A stretch of 64,000 nucleotides of DNA from Meishania litoralis (GTDB taxonomy: Bacteria; Bacteroidota; Bacteroidia; Flavobacteriales; Flavobacteriaceae), in the NCBI RefSeq assembly GCF_042611095.1, contig NZ_JBHFPV010000002.1, positions 186,001 through 250,000 on the forward strand. The letters run 5' to 3'. This document shows positions 1-7,651 of this stretch, piece by piece. Each line of letters starts with the position of its first letter. Position 1 is the first letter of the stretch. The position numbers were made by a program, and so were the translations under genes. Below the pieces are notes generated by a model. That model did no database searches. It saw only the letters and a program-made list of their open reading frames with translations, and was not told the origin of the DNA.

Positions 1-458
1 TGATTTTTCCCGGTGTCGGGGAAGCCAGTTCAGCAATGGAAAAACTTCGCGAAACCGGATTACAAGATGTGATTCCCGAACTAAGACAACCCGTTTTGGG
101 CATTTGTCTCGGTATGCAATTGATGTGTAATGGCTCTGAAGAAGGAGATACCCAAGGTCTCGCGATTTTCGATGTCGATGTAGTCCGCTTTTCCGATGGG
201 GTCAAGGTACCACAAATGGGTTGGAACGTTATTACTGACCTCAAATCACAACTTTTTGAGGGGGTAAATGAAAATGAGCACGTATATATGGTCCATAGTT
301 ATTATGCGGGGTTATGTGATGAAACGATAGCCGAGACCGACTATCACGTAAGGTATAGCTCGGCATTGGGGAAGAATAATTTTTTCGGAACCCAATTCCA
401 TCCTGAAAAAAGCGGAGCCATAGGCGAACGTATATTGAAGAATTTTCTTGAAATGTGA
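1..458 (+). CDS. hisH: Imidazole glycerol phosphate synthase glutamine amidotransferase subunit HisH (5' partial)
   Basis: Glutaminase subunit of the HisH-HisF complex. It supplies ammonia from glutamine for conversion of PRFAR to IGP and AICAR in histidine synthesis. The gene is open from the first base of the window (reading frame begins at base 3), so the N-terminus is missing; the first visible residues give the PGVGEAS motif. The class I amidotransferase nucleophile is in GICLGMQ (bases about 94-114), and the His and Glu of the triad are in TQFHPEKSG near the C-terminus. The stop at 456-458 is followed 4 nt later by the ATG of a GNAT gene, so the operon is compact. Identification is firm. 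Confidence 0.96.
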   Translation, partial: IFPGVGEASSAMEKLRETGLQDVIPELRQPVLGICLGMQLMCNGSEEGDTQGLAIFDVDVVRFSDGVKVPQMGWNVITDLKSQLFEGVNENEHVYMVHSYYAGLCDETIAETDYHVRYSSALGKNNFFGTQFHPEKSGAIGERILKNFLEM

Positions 459-462
459 TTAT

Positions 463-879
463 ATGGATTTTTACATCTCCAACGACAAAAGCAAATTGAA
501 CATCGCCGCCATCCAGCAATATATCGGTCGCGAATCTTATTGGGGCATGGGTAGGACGATGGAAGAGGTGCAGCGAACTATCGATAATTCGCTGTGTTTC
601 GGACTTTATAATACGAGTGGTGGTCAAATGGGTTTTTCGCGTATTGTAACCGATTATGTGGCGTTCGCCTATTTGATGGATGTCATCATATTTCCCGAAT
701 ATCAGGGTAGAGGGCTGGGCAAAGAACTGGTCAAACATATGATGGACCACGAAGTAATCGAAAAAGTCCAAACGGTTGCTTTAAAAACAAAGGACGCACA
801 CGGCCTGTATGAACGTTTTGGATTTAAAAGAGTGGGAGATTCCCCTTATTGGATGTCCATTGATAAAATAAAATTGTAA
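463..879 (+). CDS. GNAT-family N-acetyltransferase inside the his operon
   Basis: About 138 aa with a GNAT fold. The acetyl-CoA pyrophosphate loop is visible as EYQGRGLGKELV, and the C-terminal YERFGFKRVG is typical of small GNAT enzymes. The substrate is unknown. I chose the ATG at 463, 4 nt after the hisH stop, over an in-frame TTG at 448 that would overlap hisH. Its stop overlaps the hisA start (TAATG). It is not a known histidine pathway enzyme, so it is a co-transcribed passenger or an accessory function. Confidence 0.88.
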   Translation: MDFYISNDKSKLNIAAIQQYIGRESYWGMGRTMEEVQRTIDNSLCFGLYNTSGGQMGFSRIVTDYVAFAYLMDVIIFPEYQGRGLGKELVKHMMDHEVIEKVQTVALKTKDAHGLYERFGFKRVGDSPYWMSIDKIKL

Positions 880-1646
880 TGCGAATCATTCCCGCAATCG
901 ATATCATCGAAGGCAAGTGCGTGCGCCTTTCAAAAGGCGATTACGATACCAAAAAGGTGTATAATGAAAATCCGTTGGAAGTGGCGAAAAAATTCGAGGC
1001 CCACGGCATTCAATATTTACATTTGGTGGATTTGGATGGTGCAAAGTCAAAACACATCGTCAATCACAAAGTGTTGGAACAAATAGCCTCGAAGACCGGT
1101 TTGAAAATCGATTTTGGAGGCGGATTGAAAACCGATGAAGACCTGCGCATCGCTTTTGAAAGCGGGGCCGGTCAGATTACAGGGGGTAGTATCGCGATAA
1201 AAGACCCGGCTACGTTTACCGATTGGATTTCAAAATACGGCCACGAAAGAATCATATTGGGTGCCGATGCAATGCATGAAAAAGTGGCGGTCTCGGGCTG
1301 GCAAGAAGAATCTAAAGAAGAGTTGGTACCTTTCATAAAATCGTATCAAGAAAAAGGAATCGAATATGTTATATGCACCGATATCAGCAAGGATGGAATG
1401 TTGGAAGGACCTTCGTTTCAACTATATGAAAAAATCCTACGGTCAGTTCGAGCGCAGTCAAGAACTACCGATGAAGGCCCTGCACATAAAAAACCTTTGA
1501 AACTGATCGCTTCCGGGGGTATTTCGGCTTTTGACGAACTGCCGAAGTTGGCAGCAATCGGTTGCGAGGGTACGATCATAGGCAAGGCGATCTATGAAAA
1601 TAGAATTGGGTTGAAAGAACTTGAAAATTATATTTTATCCGCATAG
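879..1646 (+). CDS. hisA: ProFAR isomerase HisA with a repeat-derived insertion
   Basis: 1-(5-phosphoribosyl)-5-[(5-phosphoribosylamino)methylideneamino]imidazole-4-carboxamide isomerase, a (beta/alpha)8 barrel. The N-terminal AIDIIEGKCVRL carries the first catalytic Asp. IDFGGGL and ASGGIS are the phosphate-binding loops, and CTDISKDGML carries the second acidic region. At 255 aa it is slightly longer than usual. Residues about 188-205, between LYEKIL and KLIASGG, read RSVRAQSRTTDEGPAHKK where the family normally has only a few residues. The underlying DNA at 1446-1465 is a palindromic repeat (separate entry). The start overlaps the preceding stop by one base. Function is probably retained because both flanking barrel strands are intact. 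Confidence 0.95.
   Translation: MRIIPAIDIIEGKCVRLSKGDYDTKKVYNENPLEVAKKFEAHGIQYLHLVDLDGAKSKHIVNHKVLEQIASKTGLKIDFGGGLKTDEDLRIAFESGAGQITGGSIAIKDPATFTDWISKYGHERIILGADAMHEKVAVSGWQEESKEELVPFIKSYQEKGIEYVICTDISKDGMLEGPSFQLYEKILRSVRAQSRTTDEGPAHKKPLKLIASGGISAFDELPKLAAIGCEGTIIGKAIYENRIGLKELENYILSA
1446..1465. repeat. Palindromic repeat within the hisA reading frame
   Basis: The 20 nt GTTCGAGCGCAGTCAAGAAC has GTTC/GAAC ends and differs by one base from a palindrome I recall as common in Flavobacteriia intergenic regions (GTTCGAGCGCAGTCGAGAAC). It is translated in frame as part of the unusual loop in HisA. The resemblance to the intergenic repeat is from memory; the extra loop and the dyad ends are visible in the sequence. 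Confidence 0.6.
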
Positions 1647-1648
1647 CC

Positions 1649-2185
1649 ATGGAAAAAAGAATTATCGAAGAATTTGTGCAGAACGCTCTTTACCGAATGG
1701 ATGAGAGCACCCGAATGAACACGATTGCGTTATCGCAGTTGTCAGAAGCCGATATTTGGCAAAAGCCGAACCAAAACCTGAACAGTGTCGGCAACTTGAT
1801 CTTGCATCTCTGTGGCAATATTACCCAATATGTGATTTCTTCCTTGGGCGAAACGGAGGACATGCGTGAGCGTGATTTGGAGTTTGAAACCACCTCGGGC
1901 CCCACTAAGGCTGAACTATTACAAAAATTGACCGAAACCGTTGATACGGCAAAACGGGTCATCAATGATGCCCCGATCGAGCAACTGATACGAAAGCGTG
2001 AAGTACAGGGATTCTATTTTTCGGGAATCGGTGTGGTCTTGCACGCCGTTGAGCACTATTCGTACCATACGGGCCAAATCGCTTTTTGGACCAAACAACT
2101 GAAAAATAAAGATTTAGGGTTTTATAACGGAAGGGATTTGAATATTAAAAGCCCCCTAACCCCCAAAGGGGGAACAAAAAACTAA
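1649..2185 (+). CDS. DinB-family protein (DUF1572-like)
   Basis: About 178 aa, predicted four-helix-bundle DinB/YfiT-type protein. Candidate metal-ligand histidines lie in LILHLCGN and in HAVEHYSYHTGQIAFW. The family includes thiol- and metal-dependent transferases and many uncharacterised members; substrate unknown. The ATG is 2 nt after the hisA stop. The last 12 or so residues (NIKSPLTPKGGTKN) are encoded by the left arm of an inverted-repeat element that begins at 2148, so the natural C-terminus has been replaced by repeat-derived sequence. Confidence 0.85.
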   Translation: MEKRIIEEFVQNALYRMDESTRMNTIALSQLSEADIWQKPNQNLNSVGNLILHLCGNITQYVISSLGETEDMRERDLEFETTSGPTKAELLQKLTETVDTAKRVINDAPIEQLIRKREVQGFYFSGIGVVLHAVEHYSYHTGQIAFWTKQLKNKDLGFYNGRDLNIKSPLTPKGGTKN

Positions 2186-2309
2186 ACCGCAAAATGTTAT
2201 TATCAATTTTGTGGTAAAACTTGTTTGATGGAAAACGCAATGCAGGTAAATAAATGGACTTTGCGTCCGAGTAAAAAATCTCCCCATTCGGGGAACTAGA
2301 GGGGGCTTT
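2148..2309. repeat. Inverted-repeat element between the DinB gene and hisF
   Basis: A 162-bp element. Its left end (2148-2175) begins AAAGCCCCCT followed by a CCCCCAAAGGGGG hairpin. Its right end (2280-2309) is CCCCATTCGGGG followed by AGGGGGCTTT, so the outer 10 bp are exact inverted repeats and each arm carries its own small hairpin. The core is AT-rich with no ORF. The left arm encodes the DinB C-terminus and stop region; the right arm ends on the base before the hisF ATG. It resembles the CCCCCAAAGGGGG palindromes seen widely in Bacteroidota and looks like a non-autonomous MITE-like unit. Confidence 0.7.
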
Positions 2310-3065
2310 ATGTTAAAAAAAAGAATCATACCCTGTTTGGATATCAAAGACGGCCGCACGGTCAAGGGGGTCAATTTTGTAGACCTTCGCGATGCGGGCG
2401 ACCCTGTTGAACTTGCCGAGATCTATAGCCGGGAAGGAGCCGATGAACTCGTTTTTCTCGATATTTCGGCAACGGAACAAAAAAGAAAAACCCTGGCCGA
2501 GCTGGTCTATCATGTTGCGGAAAAGGTAAACATTCCCTTTACCGTGGGTGGAGGAATTTCATCCGTTGAAGATGTTGATATATTATTGAAGAATGGGGCC
2601 GATAAGGTTTCGATAAATTCATCGGCGGTAAAAAATCCGCAGTTGATCAACGATTTGGTTGCCAAATTTGGCTCGCAGTGTATCGTGGTGGCCATCGATG
2701 CCAAGCAAATAGACGGTAGGTGGATCGTGCATTTGGTAGGGGGCAAGGTTCCGACCGAAATCGAACTTTTTTCATGGGCCAAGGAAGTGGAAGAACGGGG
2801 TGCGGGCGAAATACTGTTTACATCGATGGATCATGACGGCACCAAGAACGGATTCGCCAACGACACATTGGCGCGATTGTCATCGGCATTGAACATACCG
2901 ATTATTGCTTCGGGAGGTGCGGGCAATATGCAACATTTTGAGGATGCTTTCAAAGAAGGAAAAGCAGATGCGGCCCTGGCCGCCAGTGTTTTCCATTTTA
3001 AGGAAATCCCGATCAAGGACCTTAAAGAAAAATTACGAGCAAACGGAATTCCCGTAAGATTATAA
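2310..3065 (+). CDS. hisF: Imidazole glycerol phosphate synthase cyclase subunit HisF
   Basis: 251 aa (beta/alpha)8 barrel that cyclises PRFAR with ammonia delivered by HisH. RIIPCLDIKDGRTVKGVNF at the N-terminus carries catalytic Asp11. TVGGGI and ASGGAG are the two phosphate loops, and FTSMDHDGTKNGF holds the second catalytic Asp. Length and motifs are canonical. The ATG directly follows the right arm of the inverted-repeat element, so its upstream region is entirely repeat-derived. Confidence 0.97.
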   Translation: MLKKRIIPCLDIKDGRTVKGVNFVDLRDAGDPVELAEIYSREGADELVFLDISATEQKRKTLAELVYHVAEKVNIPFTVGGGISSVEDVDILLKNGADKVSINSSAVKNPQLINDLVAKFGSQCIVVAIDAKQIDGRWIVHLVGGKVPTEIELFSWAKEVEERGAGEILFTSMDHDGTKNGFANDTLARLSSALNIPIIASGGAGNMQHFEDAFKEGKADAALAASVFHFKEIPIKDLKEKLRANGIPVRL

Positions 3066-3342
3066 TTAATTATTAGATGTCGGTAGATGGTTGTAGGTAA
3101 CGCAATCCACCGATAATGGACTAAGGAGAATTGATGTTTTAGAATGGAGAAGTGGGAATGGAGATTGATAATGGAAGTTCTGGAACCAAGAGACAAGATA
3201 TTAGACGTAGGACAAAAGAGTATGGAGAAGCAAGAAGTTAGAGCTTAGAAGTACGAATTGGATCATGAATTTAATTTCGAATAAAAAATGATCATAACTT
3301 GATAACATCAAAAAAACAACCATCAACGAACAACGATACAAA
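3066..3342. other. Purine-rich intergenic stretch between hisF and hisIE
   Basis: 277 bp without a convincing ORF. From about 3120 to 3265 the plus strand is strongly A/G-rich and built of loose units such as agacaaga, agaagt and gttagagctt. This suggests decayed tandem microrepeats. It breaks an otherwise tightly packed operon just before hisIE. Confidence 0.5.
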
Positions 3343-3963
3343 ATGAAAATAGACTTTGCCAAAAACCCGGATGGATTAGTTCCCGCGATTGTTCAAGATG
3401 CCATGACCAAGAACGTATTGATGCTCGGCTACATGAACGAGGAGGCTCTGAAAAAGACCCAAGAAACCAAAAAGGTCACTTTCTACAGTCGTAGCAAAAA
3501 GCGGTTGTGGACAAAAGGGGAGGAGAGCGGTAACTTTCTAAATCTCATTGATGTCAAAGTCGATTGCGACAACGATACCCTATTAGTTTCCGTGAAGCCA
3601 GAAGGGCCTACGTGTCATACCGGTAGCGATACCTGTTGGGGCGGGAACAATAGCTCAAACTTCGGATTTTTATCCCAACTGGAGGAAACGATAAGGAACA
3701 GAAAAGAAGAGGCTGCCAAAGATTCCTCCTTACGTCGGAATGACAATTCGTACGTGGTTTCCCTATTTGAAAAAGGAATCAACAAGATTGCCCAAAAGGT
3801 AGGCGAGGAGGCCGTAGAGACCGTTATCGAGGCCAAGGATGACAATGACGATTTGTTCCTATATGAAAGTGCCGATCTGTTATTTCACTATTTGGTGTTG
3901 CTCCAAGCCAAAGGTTTTACCCTAAGTGACATCGAAAACGAGCTTCAAAAAAGACATAGATAA
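3343..3963 (+). CDS. hisI: Bifunctional phosphoribosyl-AMP cyclohydrolase / phosphoribosyl-ATP pyrophosphatase HisIE
   Basis: 206 aa fusion catalysing steps 2 and 3 of histidine synthesis. The HisI domain (about 1-110) shows FYSRSKKRLWTKGE, DCDNDTLL (metal Asp cluster) and the zinc-binding CHTGSDTCW. The HisE domain (about 138-206) shows KVGEEAVETVIEAKDD and ESADLLFHYLVLL. The linker at residues about 127-135 reads DSSLRRNDN and is encoded by a palindromic repeat at 3721-3745. Both domains are intact, so the insertion should be tolerated. It is probably the last gene of the operon. Confidence 0.95.
   Translation: MKIDFAKNPDGLVPAIVQDAMTKNVLMLGYMNEEALKKTQETKKVTFYSRSKKRLWTKGEESGNFLNLIDVKVDCDNDTLLVSVKPEGPTCHTGSDTCWGGNNSSNFGFLSQLEETIRNRKEEAAKDSSLRRNDNSYVVSLFEKGINKIAQKVGEEAVETVIEAKDDNDDLFLYESADLLFHYLVLLQAKGFTLSDIENELQKRHR
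3721..3745. repeat. Palindromic repeat within the hisIE linker
   Basis: The 25-nt unit starts GATTCCTCC, has ATTCC (3722-3726) pairing with GGAAT (3737-3741), and ends GGAATGACA. A 26-nt relative of the same form (GATTTCTC ... AAATGACA) lies in the intergenic region at 4083-4108, and an inverted relative at 4024-4059. The in-gene copy is therefore a member of the local repeat family that landed in frame between the HisI and HisE domains. Confidence 0.65.
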
Positions 3964-4023
3964 ACCACTATGCATTTTAAAGCCATACTTATGAATAAGA
4001 TTTAAATTCTTTTTTTGAGCACT

Positions 4024-4108
4024 GTGCCATTCCGACAGAGCGAAGCGACGAGGAACCCCTTGGTTTTTAATTTACAATGGGATTTCTCACTTTGTTCGAA
4101 ATGACAGG
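4024..4108. repeat. Paired inverted-repeat element downstream of hisIE
   Basis: Two oppositely oriented members of the TTCCTC...GGAATGACA family: left 4024-4059 (GTGCCATTCC ... GGAACCCC) and right 4083-4108 (GATTTCTC ... AAATGACA). Together they make an 85-bp unit with roughly inverted ends. The whole gap 3964-4317 (354 bp) has no convincing ORF and holds this unit plus the palindrome at 4244. Confidence 0.6.
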
Positions 4109-4243
4109 CACGCCGGAAGTCTATAGAAACCAAGGTAATTGCAATAGATCCCCAAAGCTATAGGGAACAGGGTTTTAACCCTTAACCTGGCAATAAAACA
4201 ATATGGGTTGAAAATAAAGGGCCGGAAAGCAAAGTGACGGAAA

Positions 4244-4268
4244 TGTCGCACTGAGCTTGTCGAAGTGC
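4244..4268. repeat. CACTGAGCTTGTCGAAGTG-type palindrome
   Basis: TGTC followed by a dyad with GCACT/AGTGC arms around GAGCTTGTCGA. It is the same family as the repeats at 29412-29475. It lies between the convergent hisIE and DUF2807 genes, so it could also act as a bidirectional terminator, although there is no T-run. Confidence 0.6.
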
Positions 4269-4317
4269 ATTCATAAACACCTCATAGCGCTAAATTTCCA
4301 ACCCTTACTTTTGACCG

Positions 4318-5040
4318 TCAATTCCGATTTCTGATTTCAGAGGATCCCGAAAGTTTTTGATTGTTGATCGCGGCATTCCCCTTGTAGTTCAATACGCTGG
4401 CACCCGAAGCCCTGATATCGATGGTCTCCTTGACCGAAAGAAAGGCCTCGCTTGCACCCGATAGTTCGATGTTCAGGTTATCGACCGATAGATCATAATT
4501 ACGAACATTACTGCTTCCGGATAATTTGGCGTTCAGGAAAGTGGTGTTTCCAAAAAGATCCAGATTCGATGCGCCGTTGACATTCAAATACAAACGCTCC
4601 GCAGCTATCTCTCCCGTAAAGTCGGACGCGCCGGAAAGATCTACTCTGGCGTCTGATTGAACCCATTCATTTTCCAAGGTAACGCGGGATGCCCCGCCCA
4701 AATCAAAGGCAGCGACGTTTTTGGTTGAAATATAGGCATTGAGGGTCGCATTGCCCCTGACCGTTGTAAATCTCTTCAACCGTATTACCAAGGCGTTGCC
4801 TTCTCTTTTGACGATTATCTTATTATGAAGGTTCTCATTGGCCTCGATGTTAATGCTTTCCTCGGTATCGGAAAAGGTGACATAGACATTGAATGCATCT
4901 GAAACTTTTACTTCTGAATAATCGGGAATGGCGTATTCCAAAGTGGTCACTTCGCCCGAGGCCCTGATACTATCATGGTCGCAAGAGCTCAGTAACACCA
5001 TGCTTAAGGCAAGCGCGATAAAAAATTTTTGTTTTTTCAT
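4318..5040 (-). CDS. DUF2807 (GIN-domain) lipoprotein
   Basis: 240 aa. The start MKKQKFFIALALSMVLLSSC gives a clean lipoprotein signal with Cys at about residue 20; a longer in-frame reading to 5100 adds a non-signal extension and was rejected. The mature part is a repetitive beta-solenoid-like domain with recurring LSGASD, NGASN and SGSSN turns, typical of DUF2807 (putative autotransporter-adhesin head). Function in the family is unproven. It is the last gene of the sigma/anti-sigma operon, so likely an envelope effector of that regulon. Confidence 0.85.
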   Translation of the reverse strand: MKKQKFFIALALSMVLLSSCDHDSIRASGEVTTLEYAIPDYSEVKVSDAFNVYVTFSDTEESINIEANENLHNKIIVKREGNALVIRLKRFTTVRGNATLNAYISTKNVAAFDLGGASRVTLENEWVQSDARVDLSGASDFTGEIAAERLYLNVNGASNLDLFGNTTFLNAKLSGSSNVRNYDLSVDNLNIELSGASEAFLSVKETIDIRASGASVLNYKGNAAINNQKLSGSSEIRNRN

Positions 5041-5042
5041 TG

Positions 5043-5255
5043 TTATTGAATATTTGATTGATGTGTTAAACTTTTTTCCAAAATCTTTACCGGAATCCAC
5101 TGAAAATTGATGGGGTACCAGATTTCTTCTCCAACTTCAATTCCGTCGTATTCTTCCCAATCCCTTTTCATAAAAACCTGTTCGTTTTCGGTAAAGACAT
5201 GTTTGGTCGTGATGGTTTCATGAAACCGTTTCTGTGCCGTGGTTTTATTCTTCAT
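5043..5255 (-). CDS. Small hypothetical protein, 70 aa
   Basis: Reads MKNKTTAQKRFHETITTKHV... and ends KSLTHQSNIQ. The ATG at 5255 overlaps the end of the upstream beta-barrel gene by 11 nt, and the stop lies 2 nt before the DUF2807 start, so it is translationally embedded in the operon. It has no signal peptide or membrane segment, and an aromatic/acidic middle (EEYDGIEVGEEIWYPINFQW). I do not recognise the family. A longer in-frame reading to 5333 overlaps the barrel gene too far to be likely. Confidence 0.6.
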   Translation of the reverse strand: MKNKTTAQKRFHETITTKHVFTENEQVFMKRDWEEYDGIEVGEEIWYPINFQWIPVKILEKSLTHQSNIQ

Positions 5256-5934
5256 CGCCGATGTTCTTTTTGTAGCGGTTTCTGCCCATGTTGAACACGC
5301 CGACTTTGATTCCGACTCCTGCAGACCATCCATTTAGGTTATTTATTCCATTTGGGCGTAGTGTCACTTTACTGGTGAATCGATACTTCACACCCGCCTC
5401 GACTTGCAGGTAGCGCGAAATATTGAACAGGGCGCTGACCCCAGGTTCGGCAAGGAAAAAAGGATCAAAATCATCTTCCGTCAGGTCCTGGTCAATATCG
5501 TCGTTCTCGATAATATCGCGGTCAATATAACCGACGCCTCCGCCGCCGATCAATAATGGAAATGACAGATTGACCAGCGATTTACTAAAAAGTATGGGTT
5601 CTAGATGCAGGCCGCCATAAGCACCGATCAGGTCTTCGATATCGCCCAGGGCCGTATTGAAATACTCCTGATCCGAGTAAATGAAATTGCCTTCAAAGCC
5701 GACCTCGAATTGCTGATTGGCAACGTAGGCCAACTTTAGGCCACCCAAATAAGCATCCTTATCATCGATTTGGCCGTAACGCATATCCAGCCCTAAATAG
5801 ACGCCGTGTACTACGTTCTTACGGTCATTGAATTCCAGATAGTCATCGGATCGGTCTTGGCCTTCGTTCTGCGCATGACCCGATAAAATAATACCTAAAA
5901 AGGTGAAAAAGAATAGCGTTTGTAATTGTTTCAT
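5245..5934 (-). CDS. Predicted outer-membrane beta-barrel protein
   Basis: 229 aa with an N-terminal signal peptide (MKQLQTLFFFTFLGIILSGHA-Q). The mature sequence has alternating beta-strand patterns (GVYLGLDMRYGQ, GGLKLAYVANQQFEVGFEGNF, GVSALFNISRYLQVEAGVKYRF) and Gly/aromatic turns as in small flavobacterial OMP barrels. Its place between DUF4097 and DUF2807 proteins in a sigma-factor operon suggests an envelope role; ligand unknown. Confidence 0.75.
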   Translation of the reverse strand: MKQLQTLFFFTFLGIILSGHAQNEGQDRSDDYLEFNDRKNVVHGVYLGLDMRYGQIDDKDAYLGGLKLAYVANQQFEVGFEGNFIYSDQEYFNTALGDIEDLIGAYGGLHLEPILFSKSLVNLSFPLLIGGGGVGYIDRDIIENDDIDQDLTEDDFDPFFLAEPGVSALFNISRYLQVEAGVKYRFTSKVTLRPNGINNLNGWSAGVGIKVGVFNMGRNRYKKNIGDEE

Positions 5935-6036
5935 TAGATAATAATTTTGATTGATGTATTTAACTTAATAGACAAAACAAAGAAGTAAAAGTTGCATGTC
6001 GCCCGTTTATTTTTTTTTTGAAATTGATACAATGCA

Positions 6037-7134
6037 TCAAAGTTCCTTTAAAAGTACGATGCCTTTTTGGCCCGTAATGGTAATTTTTCCTTGGGGATTG
6101 TTTCCATACGATGCTTTTATCTCGCGCAATTTTCTGCCCTTGTCCAACATTTTGGAATCTACGTTATCGAACGATTTCGGAAGGCGTACCAGACCCTCTT
6201 CTATGGTAGCCTCAAAACGGTGCTGAAAACCGGTTATGTTGAAACTTATCTCTGAAGATTCTTGTGCGATGGCAATATCGGTTTTCGGATCTAAAATTTT
6301 TGTGACCCTGAAGTCGGCGACCCGCATGGTCATATCAACTGAGGTCAACAGGCGATCAAGTTTCAAAGTCGTGAATTTCAGATTACCGTATATCGTACCA
6401 ACTTCCTTGATGGTCACCTCGTCTTTGTTCGAATCGAATTCAAGCGAAGTAATGGTATTCAATGAGATCTCAGTACCATTACTGTTGATCCGTAAGTTCT
6501 TCGAGTTTTCCATATCAAGGTCGCCATTCTTTAGGGTCAGCTTTCCATAGTCGATCGATTTTGCCCTAATTTTTCCATACTTCATATCGATATCCGCCTT
6601 GTTCAGATCATCGTTTATCCATAGGTCGCCATGCTCGACCTTTCCCTTCAACGGCCCTTTCCAATCTTCGATAATGACATCTCCGAAAGTATTGGTCAGT
6701 TCCAGCTCTGCCTTTACCGGCATGTAGACCGTATAATCGACCTGTATATTGCTACGGTCAAAATCAAAGGGATTCGCTTTCTCAAAAAGGTTCGCAAAAA
6801 ATCCGCCCTCTTTTTCGGCGATTTCATACGTTATCGACACATAATCATCATTGTCGCGAATAATAGGTTTGATACGCTTCAACAACTCTTCCGCATTTTC
6901 TCTTTTTCGATGGTTCACCTCAATGTCGATAACGATGGAGACTTCGTTTTTGTCCCATCCAAAGAGATTGATGTTCCCATATTTGTTTTCTAGATGTAGT
7001 TCGCCTGAATCGGTCATGGTGTACGACCGTTCCAACTTTTTAGACACCCGTTCTTGTGCGGTGACCCCATGCCCAAGGGCGACCGCCATCGCAATCCACA
7101 ATAGTTTTTTACAAAGTGTATCCATAATCTTCAT
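6037..7134 (-). CDS. DUF4097-type exported beta-solenoid protein
   Basis: 365 aa with an N-terminal signal (KKLLWIAMAVALGHGVTAQ). The mature sequence has repeated short beta units (SGELHLENKYGNINLFGW, VELTNTFGDVIIEDWKGPLKGKV, IDMKYGKIRAKSIDYGKLTLKNGDL), typical of DUF4097/DUF4098 putative adhesins. The start overlaps the anti-sigma gene by 26 nt, implying translational coupling. These proteins often accompany ECF sigma/anti-sigma pairs in Bacteroidota; biochemical function unknown. Confidence 0.8.
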   Translation of the reverse strand: MKIMDTLCKKLLWIAMAVALGHGVTAQERVSKKLERSYTMTDSGELHLENKYGNINLFGWDKNEVSIVIDIEVNHRKRENAEELLKRIKPIIRDNDDYVSITYEIAEKEGGFFANLFEKANPFDFDRSNIQVDYTVYMPVKAELELTNTFGDVIIEDWKGPLKGKVEHGDLWINDDLNKADIDMKYGKIRAKSIDYGKLTLKNGDLDMENSKNLRINSNGTEISLNTITSLEFDSNKDEVTIKEVGTIYGNLKFTTLKLDRLLTSVDMTMRVADFRVTKILDPKTDIAIAQESSEISFNITGFQHRFEATIEEGLVRLPKSFDNVDSKMLDKGRKLREIKASYGNNPQGKITITGQKGIVLLKEL

Positions 7135-7651
7135 CTTGTATTTTCGAGTCGTTTATCTGACGTAGCAGTTTTTCTATCAATTCAATGCGCTGTTTGTAGT
7201 TTGAAACAATGGCCTCCAACACCAATTCATTGTCAAGGTTTTTTTGCATTTCCAACCGTAATTGTTCGTATTCTTCGTCGAGTTCGCCCATAAAAGAGAG
7301 AAACTCGGCCTTATCATCTTCCGATAATTTCGGATGGTTCCGTACCAACTGTACCTGATGTGAGACCAGGCCTTTGTAGTGCATATCGATGTCCATGAGT
7401 TCTTTGGAAACATAGGTCGTTTCTATGTCGGAACCTTTTCCGATTCCGGAAAGGCCGATGATTGCAGCTACTCCCAAAAGGATGACGACACTTGCCGCCA
7501 TACGTACCCAAGAAGATTTCCAAAGAGGAACGACCTTGGGTGCCTCGGTTTTAAGTTCAGTGGCGATATTGGCCCACATTTTTGCACTGTCGGCCTTATG
7601 TTCGTCGAATTCCGCCACATTTTCCCGGATATGTTTTTCAAAATTGTCCAT
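7109..7651 (-). CDS. Membrane anti-sigma factor-like protein
   Basis: 180 aa. A cytoplasmic N-terminal region of about 45 aa (MDNFEKHIRENVAEFDEHK...) precedes one membrane span (VRMAASVVILLGVAAIIGLSG, about 48-68) and a periplasmic coiled-coil-rich domain. The layout fits single-span anti-sigma factors. Its ATG overlaps the sigma-factor stop by one base. Inference: it holds the ECF sigma at the membrane. No zinc-binding HxxxCxxC motif is visible. Confidence 0.75.
   Translation of the reverse strand: MDNFEKHIRENVAEFDEHKADSAKMWANIATELKTEAPKVVPLWKSSWVRMAASVVILLGVAAIIGLSGIGKGSDIETTYVSKELMDIDMHYKGLVSHQVQLVRNHPKLSEDDKAEFLSFMGELDEEYEQLRLEMQKNLDNELVLEAIVSNYKQRIELIEKLLRQINDSKIQDEDYGYTL

Noticed and set aside
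241..771. 176-codon antisense ORF across hisH and GNAT
   Set aside because: Shadow of two well-supported plus-strand genes.
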